From Peristeroidobacter agariperforans (lineage in GTDB: Bacteria; Pseudomonadota; Gammaproteobacteria; Steroidobacterales; Steroidobacteraceae), in contig NZ_RYFW01000002.1 of the NCBI RefSeq assembly GCF_004138335.1, forward strand, positions 62,001 through 126,000: a DNA stretch of 64,000 bases, in the 5' to 3' direction. The notes below the pieces were generated by a model, which had not been told where the DNA came from, did not search any database, and saw only the letters and a program-made list of their open reading frames with translations. Below, one piece after another: positions 31,486-42,562 of the stretch (position 1 is its first letter; each line of letters opens with the position of its first letter). Both the position numbers and the translations under genes were made by a program.

Positions 31486-33861
31486 TCACTCCGCGCGCAA
31501 AGCCGCGAGGACGTTCGCGGGTGTCATGGGCAACGTGTAGATGCGCTTGCCCGTGGCGTTGAAGAACGCGTTGGCGATCGCGGCGGCGGTAGCAACATTG
31601 GCGGGCTCGGCAACGCCGCGCGCGTCCGTGGAAGATTGGGCGCCGATCAGTTCGATCAAATGCACTTCGATCTGCGGCGTCTCGCGAGAGCCGACGATCT
31701 TGTATTGATCGATGTTCGCATTGAGTTGCACGCCGGTCGCAGCGTCGAGGCGGCGGTCTTCGTAGAGTGCGTAACTCACGCCCTGAACGACGCCGCCGAG
31801 GATCTGGCTTTCGACGAGCTTGGGATTGATGGGCCGTCCGCAATCGTGCACGGCGAGCATGCGCTCAACCTTCACCGCGCCCGTCTGCGTATCGACGCAG
31901 ACTTCGGCGAACTGCACACCGCCGATGGCGTGCGGGCTGATATTCAGCTCGCCGGCCTTGCGGGCGTAACCTTCGTAGTCGTCGCGGCGATCGGCTCGGT
32001 GCACGAGCGTCTCGATGCCAGCGCGCCGTAAAGCTTCGGCGAAGCCGAGCGAGGTTTTCGAGTCGCCGCGACGTTCGATGTGGCCCTTCTTGAAGATGAG
32101 CTCGTCCGCTGGTGCTTTCAGCAACGGCGCCACTCGCGAAGCAATGTCGCGGGCCGCTGCATGAGCAGCATTGCGCGCAGCGGGCGTAAGAGAGCTGGTG
32201 ACGCGACTGCCGCCAGAGGGCGGGCCGGGAGGAAAGCGTGAGTCGCCGACATGAACTCGCACATCTTCTGCGCGCAAGCCCAATTCTTCGGCAACGACTT
32301 GAGCGAACACGGTTCGCGTGCCCGTGCCGATATCCTGCGTACCGCAGAAGGCGTCGACCGTGCCGTCGCCTGCAATGCGGATCTCACATGTGGTGTAGCT
32401 GTTCACGATGTAAGGCCACATGGACTGCGCCATGCCGATGCCGCGCTTGATCGGTCCTGCATCGCTGCCTGGTGCGCGTCGGCGCGACCAGCCAAATTTT
32501 TCCGCACCGATGCGACGCTCTGCCGCGCGAGCGCGAACGTCGTCGGCATCACGCGTATCGATCTTGTCTCGCATGGCGATGGGGTCGATGCCGAGGCGCG
32601 CAGCGACCGCGTCGATGGCCTGCTCGAGCGCGAATATTCCCTGTGTCTGGCCCGGGCCGCGGAATGCAGCGCAGGGGCCGGCGTTCGTGAAAACATCGTA
32701 GTGCTCGATGCTCACGTTCGGACACGGATACATGCTGTGATGGCACATGCCAACGCCCGCCCCAGCGGCGACGCCGCCAGTGCCGAAGCTGTGCAACTCG
32801 ATTGCCGTCAGCGAGCCGTCGCGTTTCGCACCGATCTTCAGACGTTGTAGCGTGCTGGGACGATTGCCGACCGAGACATGCTCTTCCCGTCGATCCAGCA
32901 CCAGGCGTACGGGGGCGCCCGCCTTGCGGGACAGGTGAATGGCGAGCGTGCCGTAGTTGCCCACACCGTATTTCGCGCCAAACCCGCCGCCGGTGTAGTC
33001 GCTGATGGCGCGGATCTTTTCCTTCGGCAGCTTGAAAATCTCCGCGGCCTCATCGCGCACGCTCATGACGTGCTGCGTCGATGCGTAGATCGTCAGTTCT
33101 TCGTCACGCCAATCGGCAACGATGCCATGAGGCTCGAGCGGCGTATGAGTCTGAACCTGAGTGCGGTATTCACCCTCGACGACGACATCGGCTTCCTTGA
33201 AGCCGCGTTCGATCTCACCTCGTGAGCCGCCTGTGCTCGGGCCGCGCAGGTTACCTTTTTGCGGCAGTCCTTGCGCCGCGCCGCCGCCACCGGCGGTGGC
33301 TCGCTGCTCGGTGGGACCAGGAAATACCGGAGGAGAGCTCGACTGGATCGCGTCCTCGAACTCCGTGACATGAGGGATGGGCTCATATTCGACTCGAATC
33401 AATTCGAGCGCGGCTTCCGCGGCTCGAGCGGATGTCGCAGCGACGGCCGCGATCGGTTGCCCGGTAAAGCGCACGATAGGATAAGGCTCGCTTGCTTCGT
33501 CACCGGGATCGCGCAGCTCTGCGATCATGAGTAAGCGTTCGAGCACGTGAACGGCGCGCACGCCCGGAGACTTTTCCGCTCGCGAGGTATCGATCGACTT
33601 GATGCGAGCGTGTGGCACCGTGCTGTTCAGTGTCCGCGCGTACAGCATTCTCGGCAGCTGCACGTCGAAGGTGTAGCGTGCCCGGCCGGTGACTTTGTCC
33701 AGCGCATCCATGCGTGGCACATCTTTGCCGACGACCTGCAGTTCCGCGTTCGCAGGCCACGCAGGCGGCTCGCCTCGAGGTACGTTGCGAGTGACCTGTT
33801 TGACGGCATCGCCGACGATGCCCGCGGGCAGCGAGCGCTGTTCGAAAGCGTCCGCGCTCAT
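31486..33861 (-). CDS. Molybdenum hydroxylase large (molybdopterin-binding) subunit, xanthine dehydrogenase family
   Basis: 791 residues from ATG 33861, which overlaps the stop of the 2Fe-2S gene (ATGA). Order: N-terminal Ald_Xan_dh domain ('VVGKDVPRMDALDKVTGRARYTFDVQLPRML'), then the two molybdopterin-binding domains with 'GGGFGAKYG', 'AFRGPGQTQGIFALE', 'DIGTGTRTVFAQV' and the near-C-terminal 'RGVAEPANVATAAAI' holding the catalytic Glu. The active-site Mo-cofactor hydroxylates an aldehyde or N-heterocycle. Subunit make-up resembles the PaoABC/YagTSR type rather than classical xdhABC, and no purine genes are nearby, so an aldehyde or aromatic substrate is as likely as xanthine. No signal peptide is seen. 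Confidence 0.88.
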   Translation of the reverse strand: MSADAFEQRSLPAGIVGDAVKQVTRNVPRGEPPAWPANAELQVVGKDVPRMDALDKVTGRARYTFDVQLPRMLYARTLNSTVPHARIKSIDTSRAEKSPGVRAVHVLERLLMIAELRDPGDEASEPYPIVRFTGQPIAAVAATSARAAEAALELIRVEYEPIPHVTEFEDAIQSSSPPVFPGPTEQRATAGGGGAAQGLPQKGNLRGPSTGGSRGEIERGFKEADVVVEGEYRTQVQTHTPLEPHGIVADWRDEELTIYASTQHVMSVRDEAAEIFKLPKEKIRAISDYTGGGFGAKYGVGNYGTLAIHLSRKAGAPVRLVLDRREEHVSVGNRPSTLQRLKIGAKRDGSLTAIELHSFGTGGVAAGAGVGMCHHSMYPCPNVSIEHYDVFTNAGPCAAFRGPGQTQGIFALEQAIDAVAARLGIDPIAMRDKIDTRDADDVRARAAERRIGAEKFGWSRRRAPGSDAGPIKRGIGMAQSMWPYIVNSYTTCEIRIAGDGTVDAFCGTQDIGTGTRTVFAQVVAEELGLRAEDVRVHVGDSRFPPGPPSGGSRVTSSLTPAARNAAHAAARDIASRVAPLLKAPADELIFKKGHIERRGDSKTSLGFAEALRRAGIETLVHRADRRDDYEGYARKAGELNISPHAIGGVQFAEVCVDTQTGAVKVERMLAVHDCGRPINPKLVESQILGGVVQGVSYALYEDRRLDAATGVQLNANIDQYKIVGSRETPQIEVHLIELIGAQSSTDARGVAEPANVATAAAIANAFFNATGKRIYTLPMTPANVLAALRAE

Positions 33862-34397
33862 TTCGTTTTGCCTTTCCGGCTGGCGGCTGCGGCGGCCAGC
33901 GTGGCTTTGAAGATGTTGGGATAGGTTCCGCAGCGGCACAGGTGGCCGGAGATTGCGGTCTTCACATCGTCGAGCGTGCAATCGGGATTCCGGTTCACGA
34001 GCTGCGCGCAGCTCATCACCATGCCAGGCGTACAGAAGCCGCATTGGAGCGCATCGTGCTCGATGAAGGCCTGCTGTACCGGGTGCAGCTCGCCTGCACG
34101 GCTCAAGCCTTCAATTGTGGTGATATTCCGTTCGCGCACGTCGAGCGCGAGCGTCATGCAGCTGGCCGCAACCTCGCCATCGATCCATACCGTGCACGCC
34201 GAGCACGCTCCTCGATCGCAACCGATCTTGGTGCCGGTGAGCCCGAGCGCGTCGCGCAGGAATTCCACCAGTGTGGTGGCGGGATCGGCGAGCGCTGTGC
34301 GCACTTCACCGTTGATGAGCAAGGACAACGGCTGCGGCTCGGGACTGAACGTCCCGAGTTGTTCGCGGCCAGGTGGGTGCTGAGTAGCGACGCTCAT
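33858..34397 (-). CDS. Molybdenum hydroxylase [2Fe-2S] subunit
   Basis: 179 residues from ATG 34397 (GGAGG upstream on the minus strand). The plant-type ferredoxin domain has cysteines C60, C65, C68 and C80; the C-terminal four-helix domain holds the second cluster at C119, C122, C154 and C156. This is the full ligand set. It passes electrons from the molybdenum site to FAD. The N-terminal 25 residues are polar and lack a twin-arginine motif, so unlike PaoA the complex is probably cytoplasmic. First gene of the three-gene operon. Confidence 0.93.
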   Translation of the reverse strand: MSVATQHPPGREQLGTFSPEPQPLSLLINGEVRTALADPATTLVEFLRDALGLTGTKIGCDRGACSACTVWIDGEVAASCMTLALDVRERNITTIEGLSRAGELHPVQQAFIEHDALQCGFCTPGMVMSCAQLVNRNPDCTLDDVKTAISGHLCRCGTYPNIFKATLAAAAASRKGKTK

Positions 34398-34502
34398 GAG
34401 AGCCTCCGTCGAAGCCCGATCCTTCGGCGCCAGGTCCCTAGCGTGAATAAGATGGGCAACGCGCCGAGGCCGGTCGAGTTCCGATGGACAGGATGTCCAA
34501 GC

Positions 34503-34521
34503 GCCGGGCGTGCACCCCGGC
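34503..34521. terminator. Short GC hairpin after the TolC-type gene
   Basis: GCCGGG (34503-34508) and CCCGGC (34516-34521) form a 6-bp stem with a 7-nt loop, 17 bp beyond the stop of the minus-strand TolC-type gene. No U-run is visible. The rest of the 34398-34537 gap shows no other feature. Confidence 0.35.
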
Positions 34522-34537
34522 CGATGACAACAACGGA

Positions 34538-35956
34538 TCAGCGGGTAATCGTTCGCTCTCTCAGCGAGGCGTTGATCTCTTCCAGGTCGGCCCGGTCGAG
34601 CGTGCCGGTCGAGAACTGCAGCTGTAATACATTCAGGATGTAGTCGTATCGGCTGCGCGCGTAGTTGGTTTGCGCCTCGAACAATCTACGGCGCGCATCG
34701 AGCACGTCGACGGTGGTGCGAGTTCCTACTTCGAATCCCGCCTCGGTGGCTTGCAGCGCCGTGCGGCTGGATTCCAGCGCCTGGCGAAGCGCGCGCACGC
34801 GGGAGATTTCGCTCAGCACGCCGAGATAAGCGTCGCGAGCGGAGCGTTCGGTTTCGCGATTGGCTCGCTCCAGACGCTCACGGGCGGCGCGGTGCAGATA
34901 GACCGTCTGGCGCACCCGCGAGGAGGTGGCGCCGCCTGAGTAGATCGGCACGGTGACCTGAATGCCGATCGAATCCGTCGTCTGCGTTTGATCGGCGGGG
35001 GCGCGCGACACGCCGCCTTCATTGCGACCGACCTGGTCGCCGGTGAAGTCCTGATCGCCTCGGCTCGCGACCAGGTCGATGGAGGGCAGGTGACCCGAGC
35101 GCGCGACCCGCACGTCCTGTTTGGCGATGTCAGTTGCGAGCCGCGCCGAGATGACCGCCAGATTCTGTTCCAACGCGCGGCTCACCCATTGCTCCTCGTC
35201 CTCGGGATTGGGCGACTGCAAAGGCATGTCGTCGACCGGTGTCGCCAACGTATCGAACGATTCGCCGGTCAACTCACGCAACAACTCACGAGCCGTCGCC
35301 AGTGTGCGCTTGGCTGCAATCACGGCAGCGGCTGCCTGGTCGTGCGCGGCCTTCGCTTCCTGAACGTCGGTGATGGCGATCAGGCCGACTTCGAAACGCT
35401 TGTTTGCTTGTTCCAGCTGACGTGAGAACGCTTCCAGCGCCGCCGCGGCGGCGTCGACCGTGTCCTGCGCGGCCAGCACGTCGAAGTAACGCACCGAAGT
35501 GCGCTGAATCAGATCCTGCTGGGCGAACATATAATCCGCTTCGGCCTGCGCGACTTCGGCGTCGGCGCGCTTCAACGTCATCCACTGATCCCAGCGGAAC
35601 AGACTCTGCCGCAGGGTGAGGTCATATTGTTTGGCGGTGATATCGGAGGTGCTGGTGATATCGATCGGCACCAGCGGGCTGAGCGGATCGGACGGGTCGC
35701 TGCGGGTCAGCGTGGTGCGGCCGCTGTCTTCATCGAACTTGCTGTACGAGCCTCCGACTTCGATCTGCGGCAGCAACGCCGCCAGCGCTTGCGGCTTGGA
35801 TTCGCGGCTGGCGAGACGAAGCGCGTCCGCTTCTCTGATCTGCGGATCGTTCTGCAAGGCGCGTTGATAAACAGTGACCAGGTCGGCAGCATCGGCCGCC
35901 GCCGAAGCCAGGATCAGACTGCAAGCGGCGACGATGAGCGGAGCGCGTACTTTCAT
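34538..35956 (-). CDS. tolC: TolC-family outer membrane efflux/secretion protein
   Basis: 472 residues from ATG 35956; the frame is open 32 codons upstream but only this start is followed by a signal peptide (about 1-24, ending ADAAD). Two internally repeated halves are visible, each with long amphipathic helices and strands ('LVTVYQRALQNDPQIREADA', 'GTRTTVDVLDARRRLFEAQTNYARSRYDYILNVLQLQFSTG'), which is the trimeric TolC channel pattern. It forms the outer-membrane exit duct for efflux pumps and type I secretion. It is the third gene after pcm-like and rhodanese genes on the same strand, with 176 bp before its start, so it may also have its own promoter. The symbol is by family. Confidence 0.9.
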   Translation of the reverse strand: MKVRAPLIVAACSLILASAAADAADLVTVYQRALQNDPQIREADALRLASRESKPQALAALLPQIEVGGSYSKFDEDSGRTTLTRSDPSDPLSPLVPIDITSTSDITAKQYDLTLRQSLFRWDQWMTLKRADAEVAQAEADYMFAQQDLIQRTSVRYFDVLAAQDTVDAAAAALEAFSRQLEQANKRFEVGLIAITDVQEAKAAHDQAAAAVIAAKRTLATARELLRELTGESFDTLATPVDDMPLQSPNPEDEEQWVSRALEQNLAVISARLATDIAKQDVRVARSGHLPSIDLVASRGDQDFTGDQVGRNEGGVSRAPADQTQTTDSIGIQVTVPIYSGGATSSRVRQTVYLHRAARERLERANRETERSARDAYLGVLSEISRVRALRQALESSRTALQATEAGFEVGTRTTVDVLDARRRLFEAQTNYARSRYDYILNVLQLQFSTGTLDRADLEEINASLRERTITR

Positions 35957-36132
35957 CTTGTTTCGTTCCAGTCCCAGTTGCGTTCGCCGGATGATGACAC
36001 GCTGGCGAATTAATTTATGTCTAGACCACGCGCGCCGGACGAGCTTAACCATTCATGCCACAGACCCGGCGCGTTCAGCCACCGTCCGTGGGTGCCATAC
36101 AGCGGCCAGGTCAGTGATGCGGCTTGAGACGC

Positions 36133-36471
36133 TCAATAAGTCGGAATGGTTGCATCGAGCTCGCGCGACCACGCGAGGATGCCGCCCGCTACGTTGACCG
36201 TGCGGAAACCGTTCTGTTGCAAATACCTGGCGACCTCCAGACTGCGCCGTCCTGAACGGCACAACACCGCCACTTCCTTGCTCTGGTCGAGCTCGCCGAT
36301 GCGCTCGGCCACTTCGCCCATGGGAATGTGTACGACCTGCTGATCGGCCGGCACGCTGGCGACGCCGAGCTCCCAGGCTTCGCGCACGTCGAGCAGCGTC
36401 AGCACATCGCCGCGCTGGCGGCGGGCGACGAATTCGGTCGGGGTGATCTCGGCAATCTGTGGAGTGCTCAT
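36133..36471 (-). CDS. Rhodanese-like domain protein
   Basis: 112 residues, a single rhodanese domain. The predicted active-site loop is 'LCRSGRRS' with catalytic C71, and the domain opens with 'LLDVREAWELGVASVPADQQVVHIPMGEV'. Such single-domain proteins (GlpE type) bind persulfide sulfur; the acceptor here is unknown. It starts 18 bp after the stop of the methyltransferase gene and lies before tolC on the same strand, a neighbourhood also seen in related bacteria. No signal peptide, so cytoplasmic. Confidence 0.92.
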   Translation of the reverse strand: MSTPQIAEITPTEFVARRQRGDVLTLLDVREAWELGVASVPADQQVVHIPMGEVAERIGELDQSKEVAVLCRSGRRSLEVARYLQQNGFRTVNVAGGILAWSRELDATIPTY

Positions 36472-36489
36472 GATGGCGAGGAGACTTGA

Positions 36490-37140
36490 TCAGAACACGA
36501 ATTCGGACGGGCGCGGCGCGTTCACCAGCGGCGCGAGCACGGTTTCGAACAGGCTCTCACGCTGCCATTCACGTTCGCCGACGCGCGTGACTTTCCAGGC
36601 TTCCATCACCGGCGCCTGACCGACCACCACGAACAAGCGGCCGCCGATACGCAGCGCCTGCTGGAAGCGCTCGTCATACAACGGCAGCGAGCCGGTCACG
36701 GCGATCACGTCGTAGGTGGACTGTTCGGTGAGCTGCATGCCGTCGCCCACCTCCACGGCCACGTTGTTGACCGCGGCGGCAAACAGGTTGCGTCGGGCGA
36801 TCTCGGCCAGCTCAGGCAGGATCTCGACGGTGCGCACACGAGCCGCCAACATGCCCAGGCAAGCGCTCAGGTAGCCGCTGCCGGTGCCGACTTCCAGCGC
36901 GACGTCCGCCGGATTCGGCAGCAGCGCCTGCAGGATGCGGCCGTGAACCTTGGCCGGCAGCATCGACTGGCCGCCCGGGAGCGGAATCGAGGCGTCGGCA
37001 AAGGCGACCTGGCTGAAGGGCGCCGGGGCGAATTGCTCGCGCCGGACCGTGCGCATGGTGCTCAACACCCGCTCGTCGAACACGTCCCAGGCGTGCACCT
37101 GCTGTTCGATCATCTGCTGGCGGGCCAACTCGATATTCAT
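36490..37140 (-). CDS. Protein-L-isoaspartate O-methyltransferase family protein
   Basis: 216 residues from ATG 37140; an in-frame TTG six codons earlier is less likely. S-adenosylmethionine fold motif I is 'VALEVGTGSGYLSACLG', preceded by 'GGQSMLPAKVHGRILQAL', where classical Pcm has G-(Q/H)-T-ISxP. The TIS block that contacts isoaspartate reads 'QSMLPAK', so substrate use may differ from true Pcm. The family repairs isoaspartyl residues by carboxyl methylation. It heads the minus-strand group with the rhodanese and tolC genes. Confidence 0.82.
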   Translation of the reverse strand: MNIELARQQMIEQQVHAWDVFDERVLSTMRTVRREQFAPAPFSQVAFADASIPLPGGQSMLPAKVHGRILQALLPNPADVALEVGTGSGYLSACLGMLAARVRTVEILPELAEIARRNLFAAAVNNVAVEVGDGMQLTEQSTYDVIAVTGSLPLYDERFQQALRIGGRLFVVVGQAPVMEAWKVTRVGEREWQRESLFETVLAPLVNAPRPSEFVF

Positions 37141-37489
37141 AGGCAAATTCGTAGACAAATCAGGCCGGATAGGCTGGCGGCGGCAAGGGTACGGACTTTG
37201 ATTCGGCGGTACAAGTTAAAGGGCGGACAGCTCCCCGGCGGGCATGGCGCAGTGCCGATGCGCCTGCAGGGAACCCTGAATTTTCCTCTTCGGCCGCATT
37301 CAGGCCAATATTTACCTGCTCGCCGCATACAATATGGTCAATCCCCCCGGCAGATGTTCAGCCGTTCGCTATGCTCCTTTCCCGGCTAATTAGGTGCCTG
37401 CGCTCGTCTCTTCTCAGCGCCACTCCAATTTACCGGGTGCCGGGGCTCGCCGCGGCAACCTAGGGGATCGAAGCAAAGAGCGTTTTCAT
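37141..37489. other. Divergent promoter region between pcm-like and GGDEF-EAL genes
   Basis: About 350 bp, shorter if the upstream GTG at 37394 is used for the GGDEF-EAL gene. A TACAAT hexamer at 37328-37333 could be a -10 element for the plus-strand gene, but no matching -35 is evident at 17 bp. No gene or strong palindrome is seen. Confidence 0.35.
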
Positions 37490-39802
37490 GTGAGTGCCCT
37501 GTTGGGGACTTTGACCATTTCTCTCGCCGTCGCGGTCTTGCTGCTGCTGGGTTTCATCCTCTGGCGGGAGCGCCGGAGCGCGGCCCTGACTCGCGCTGCC
37601 GGACAACTGGAGGCTATCGTTCGCTCCGGGAAATTCGCCGAGCGCGTCCGCGTCGCTGGCCCGGCGTCCGAGTTCGCCGAGAATGCGAACCGTCTGCTCG
37701 AGCAGATGGCGATGAAGGATCTGATGATCGGCGAGCGTGAGCGCTCGTTGGTCGGCTTGCTGGCGGGCCTGCAGGAAGCGGTTGCCGTCCATCGCGATCA
37801 CATCGTGTTTGCCAACGAGCGCTTCGCCGCGCTGACCGGCGCCGCGGCGGCCGAGCATCTCACCGGTAAGAAGATCGCCGAGCTGCTGCACCCCGATTAC
37901 ACCGAGCTGGTCGTCGAGCATCTGCGTCGCTCGCTGGCCGGCGAGCCGGGGCTGGAGCGGCTGGAGATCGAGCTGCACCCCGATACCGAGGGCGGGACCG
38001 CGCGGGTCGAGTTGAGCGCCGTGCGTATCGACTATCAGGGCGGCCCGGCTTTGTTGTTGACGCTGCTCGAGATGGGGCCGCGTTCGTTGCCGGCGTCGAT
38101 ACCGGCGCGCAGTGGGCGGCCTACCGCTTGGGAAACGCTCGATTCGCTCGGCGAGGGCATCATCACCACCGATGTCAGCGGCCGCATCGACTACGTGAAT
38201 CAAGCCGGCGAGCAGCTGATGGGCGTGAGTGCCGTGGATGCGCTCGGCAAGAGCATCACCGACATCATTCAATTGCTGGATGAAAGCGACCGCCGCTCGC
38301 TCGGCGACCCCGTGCGTCATTGCCTCGCGACCCAGTCGAAAGTCTCTGCCGGTCGCCGTGGTGTGATGATCTCCCGCGACGGCAGCGAAGAGCGCTCGGT
38401 GGAGCTGACTGTCACGCCGTTGAAAGGGCAGAAGGGCGAGCTGGTCGGCACGGTGGTCGTGGTGCGCGATGTGAGCGAGCTGCGCGGCATCACCAAGCAG
38501 ATGTCGTACCAGGCGAGTCACGACGCGCTTACCGGCCTGGTGAATCGCCGCGAGTTCGAGCGTCGCTTGGAAGAGTCGCTGCAGACGGCGCACACCAACG
38601 AAGCCAAGCACGTGCTGTGCTACCTCGATCTCGATCGCTTCAAAGCCGTGAACGACACCTGCGGTCACATGGCCGGCGACGGCATGCTCCGCGAGGTTGC
38701 GGCGCTCATTAAAGAAACAGTGCGCGATTCCGACACTGTCGGCCGTCTCGGCGGCGACGAGTTCGGTCTGCTGCTGGTCGGCTGTCCGCTCGACAAAGCG
38801 CGGCAGATCGCCGACGACGTCGTGAGGAAGATCAGTGACTACCGATTCGTGTGGAAGGACAAGATCTTCAACATCGGCATCAGCGTCGGCTTGATCGAGA
38901 TCTCACGCGAGAGCGGCGCGCCGGATGAAGTGATGAGCGCGGCCGACTCGGCCTGCTACGTCGCCAAGAAGCAGGGCAATCACGTCCATGTTTATTCGGC
39001 GCGCGATGAAGCGGTCGCGCGTCATCGTGGCGAGATCCAGTGGTTGCAGCGCCTGCAGTCCGCGCTCAAGGACAATCGTTTCGAGCTGATGGCTCAGCCC
39101 ATCATCGCGTCCTCGGCGACGGAGACAGGGCCGGCGCTCGAAGTGCTGCTTCGTTTGCAGGACGACAATGTGCCGGGCGGCATCTCGCCGGCGGAATTCC
39201 TGCGCGCGGCGGAGCGTTATCGATTGATGTCGGACGTCGATCGCTGGGTGGTGCAGACGGCGCTGACGGCGTTGGGACGCGGCGGCATTCGTCTGCCGTC
39301 GAGCCGCAGTCTTGCGATCAATCTTTCCGGCCAGACTCTCGGCGACCCGCAGTTCCTGGAGTTCGTCGTCGACGTGCTCGATCGTACCGGCGTGGCGCCG
39401 ACCCAGCTGTGCTTCGAAGTCACCGAGAACTCCGTGATTACGAACATTGAACATGCGCAGCGCTTCATCGGCGTATTGCACGGCATGGGCTGCCAGTTCG
39501 CACTGGACGACTTCGGCCGCGGGCTGTCCTCGTTCGGCAATCTGAAGAACCTGTCGCTTGATTATCTGAAGATCGACGGCACGTTCATCCGCAACCTGGC
39601 GGTGGACTCGGTGAACCAGGCCATGGTCGCTGCGATGATCAAGCTGGCGCGCACGCTGAATTTCCAGGTGATCGCCGAGCAGGTCGAAGATGCCGGCGCG
39701 CTCGACGCGGCGAAGAAGATGGGCGTCGATTTCCTGCAGGGTTTCTATCTGGGGCGGCCCCAACCGCTGGCGCGCGTCGTGCCGGCGCGGAGCATCGGCT
39801 GA
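37490..39802 (+). CDS. Membrane-anchored PAS-GGDEF-EAL cyclic-di-GMP protein
   Basis: 770 residues from GTG 37490; GTG 37394 would add a polar 32-residue extension. Order: membrane helix (about 3-24), HAMP-like/helical linker, first PAS (about 85-195), second PAS (about 215-335, 'GIITTDVSGRIDYVNQAGEQLMG'), GGDEF domain with intact GGDEF at 421-425, EAL domain with EVL at 551-553. Both sites look usable: GGDEF intact, and in EAL the 'MAQPI', 'NLSG', 'FEVTEN', 'LDDFG', 'LKIDGTFI' and 'AEQVE' residues for metal and c-di-GMP are present. It could make or degrade c-di-GMP in response to a PAS ligand. Monocistronic. Confidence 0.92.
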   Translation: MSALLGTLTISLAVAVLLLLGFILWRERRSAALTRAAGQLEAIVRSGKFAERVRVAGPASEFAENANRLLEQMAMKDLMIGERERSLVGLLAGLQEAVAVHRDHIVFANERFAALTGAAAAEHLTGKKIAELLHPDYTELVVEHLRRSLAGEPGLERLEIELHPDTEGGTARVELSAVRIDYQGGPALLLTLLEMGPRSLPASIPARSGRPTAWETLDSLGEGIITTDVSGRIDYVNQAGEQLMGVSAVDALGKSITDIIQLLDESDRRSLGDPVRHCLATQSKVSAGRRGVMISRDGSEERSVELTVTPLKGQKGELVGTVVVVRDVSELRGITKQMSYQASHDALTGLVNRREFERRLEESLQTAHTNEAKHVLCYLDLDRFKAVNDTCGHMAGDGMLREVAALIKETVRDSDTVGRLGGDEFGLLLVGCPLDKARQIADDVVRKISDYRFVWKDKIFNIGISVGLIEISRESGAPDEVMSAADSACYVAKKQGNHVHVYSARDEAVARHRGEIQWLQRLQSALKDNRFELMAQPIIASSATETGPALEVLLRLQDDNVPGGISPAEFLRAAERYRLMSDVDRWVVQTALTALGRGGIRLPSSRSLAINLSGQTLGDPQFLEFVVDVLDRTGVAPTQLCFEVTENSVITNIEHAQRFIGVLHGMGCQFALDDFGRGLSSFGNLKNLSLDYLKIDGTFIRNLAVDSVNQAMVAAMIKLARTLNFQVIAEQVEDAGALDAAKKMGVDFLQGFYLGRPQPLARVVPARSIG

Positions 39803-39804
39803 GA

Positions 39805-40206
39805 TTATTCGGCTTTCGGCGGCGGCTCGGGCCGTAGCCATAGCCACATCAGTACCAGCGCCATCACGGCGGTGAGGAGCTCCGCGACCCACCTTCGCGG
39901 ACTCACCATGAAGAAGATCACCGCAGACCCGGACATCATGACGGTCGCCATGATTTTCGCCCGACGACTCACGGCGCCGTGCGCTCGCCAATCTCGCAGC
40001 ATCGGGCCGAAGTGGCGATGGTTTACCAGCCAGTCGTGAAATCGCGGCGAGCTGCGCGCCGCCGCCCAACCGGCGATCAGAATGAAGACGGTGGTGGGCA
40101 GGCCGGGAATGAAAAGCGCGATCACCCCGATCGCGAGGCACACGACCGCAAACACCAGCAGCAGATAGCGCACCACTGTGGGCAGGGGTTTGCGGGTGTG
40201 ATCCAT
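39805..40206 (-). CDS. DUF454 (YbaN-like) inner membrane protein
   Basis: 133 residues. The conserved core 'VFAVVCLAIGVIALFIPGLPTTVFILIAGWAAARSSPRFHDWLVNHRHFGPMLRDW' is characteristic of DUF454. Three membrane helices are apparent (about 14-36, 38-54, 88-120). The function of the family is unknown. It converges on the GGDEF-EAL gene with only 2 bp between stops, and the hppA terminator lies upstream. Confidence 0.9.
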   Translation of the reverse strand: MDHTRKPLPTVVRYLLLVFAVVCLAIGVIALFIPGLPTTVFILIAGWAAARSSPRFHDWLVNHRHFGPMLRDWRAHGAVSRRAKIMATVMMSGSAVIFFMVSPRRWVAELLTAVMALVLMWLWLRPEPPPKAE

Positions 40207-40277
40207 CGGCGGAGTTTGCCCTTATCCCTAGCCGATCCGTCAATCCAAATAGCACCACGTGCCGCCGGCTGAAACGA

Positions 40278-40305
40278 AAACGGCGCAGCGTTAGCTGCGC
40301 CGTTT
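40278..40305 (-). terminator. Intrinsic terminator of hppA
   Basis: A perfect 12-bp stem (40278-40289 with 40294-40305) with loop GTTA lies 24 bp beyond the hppA stop. Read on the minus strand it is followed by TTTTCGTTTC, a U-rich tail. Confidence 0.85.
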
Positions 40306-40329
40306 GCAAATATCGCCTTGGCGGCGTTG

Positions 40330-42378
<2,049 letters not shown>

Positions 42379-42562
42379 CAACTTCCTCCCCCTTGCGGGT
42401 GCATCGTTGTGAGCAAATTTTTAGAGCAGGCAGATCGTCAGTAAGGCAGTTCCAAATCAAACGTTGAATCGAGCCCGCGCCGGGCAGTCGCCGGCGCGGG
42501 CTGTCTCAGAGCAAGCTTGTCCGGCCTCAGCAGTGACTAAGTGCCGGAAAAAAGTCGCGAAA

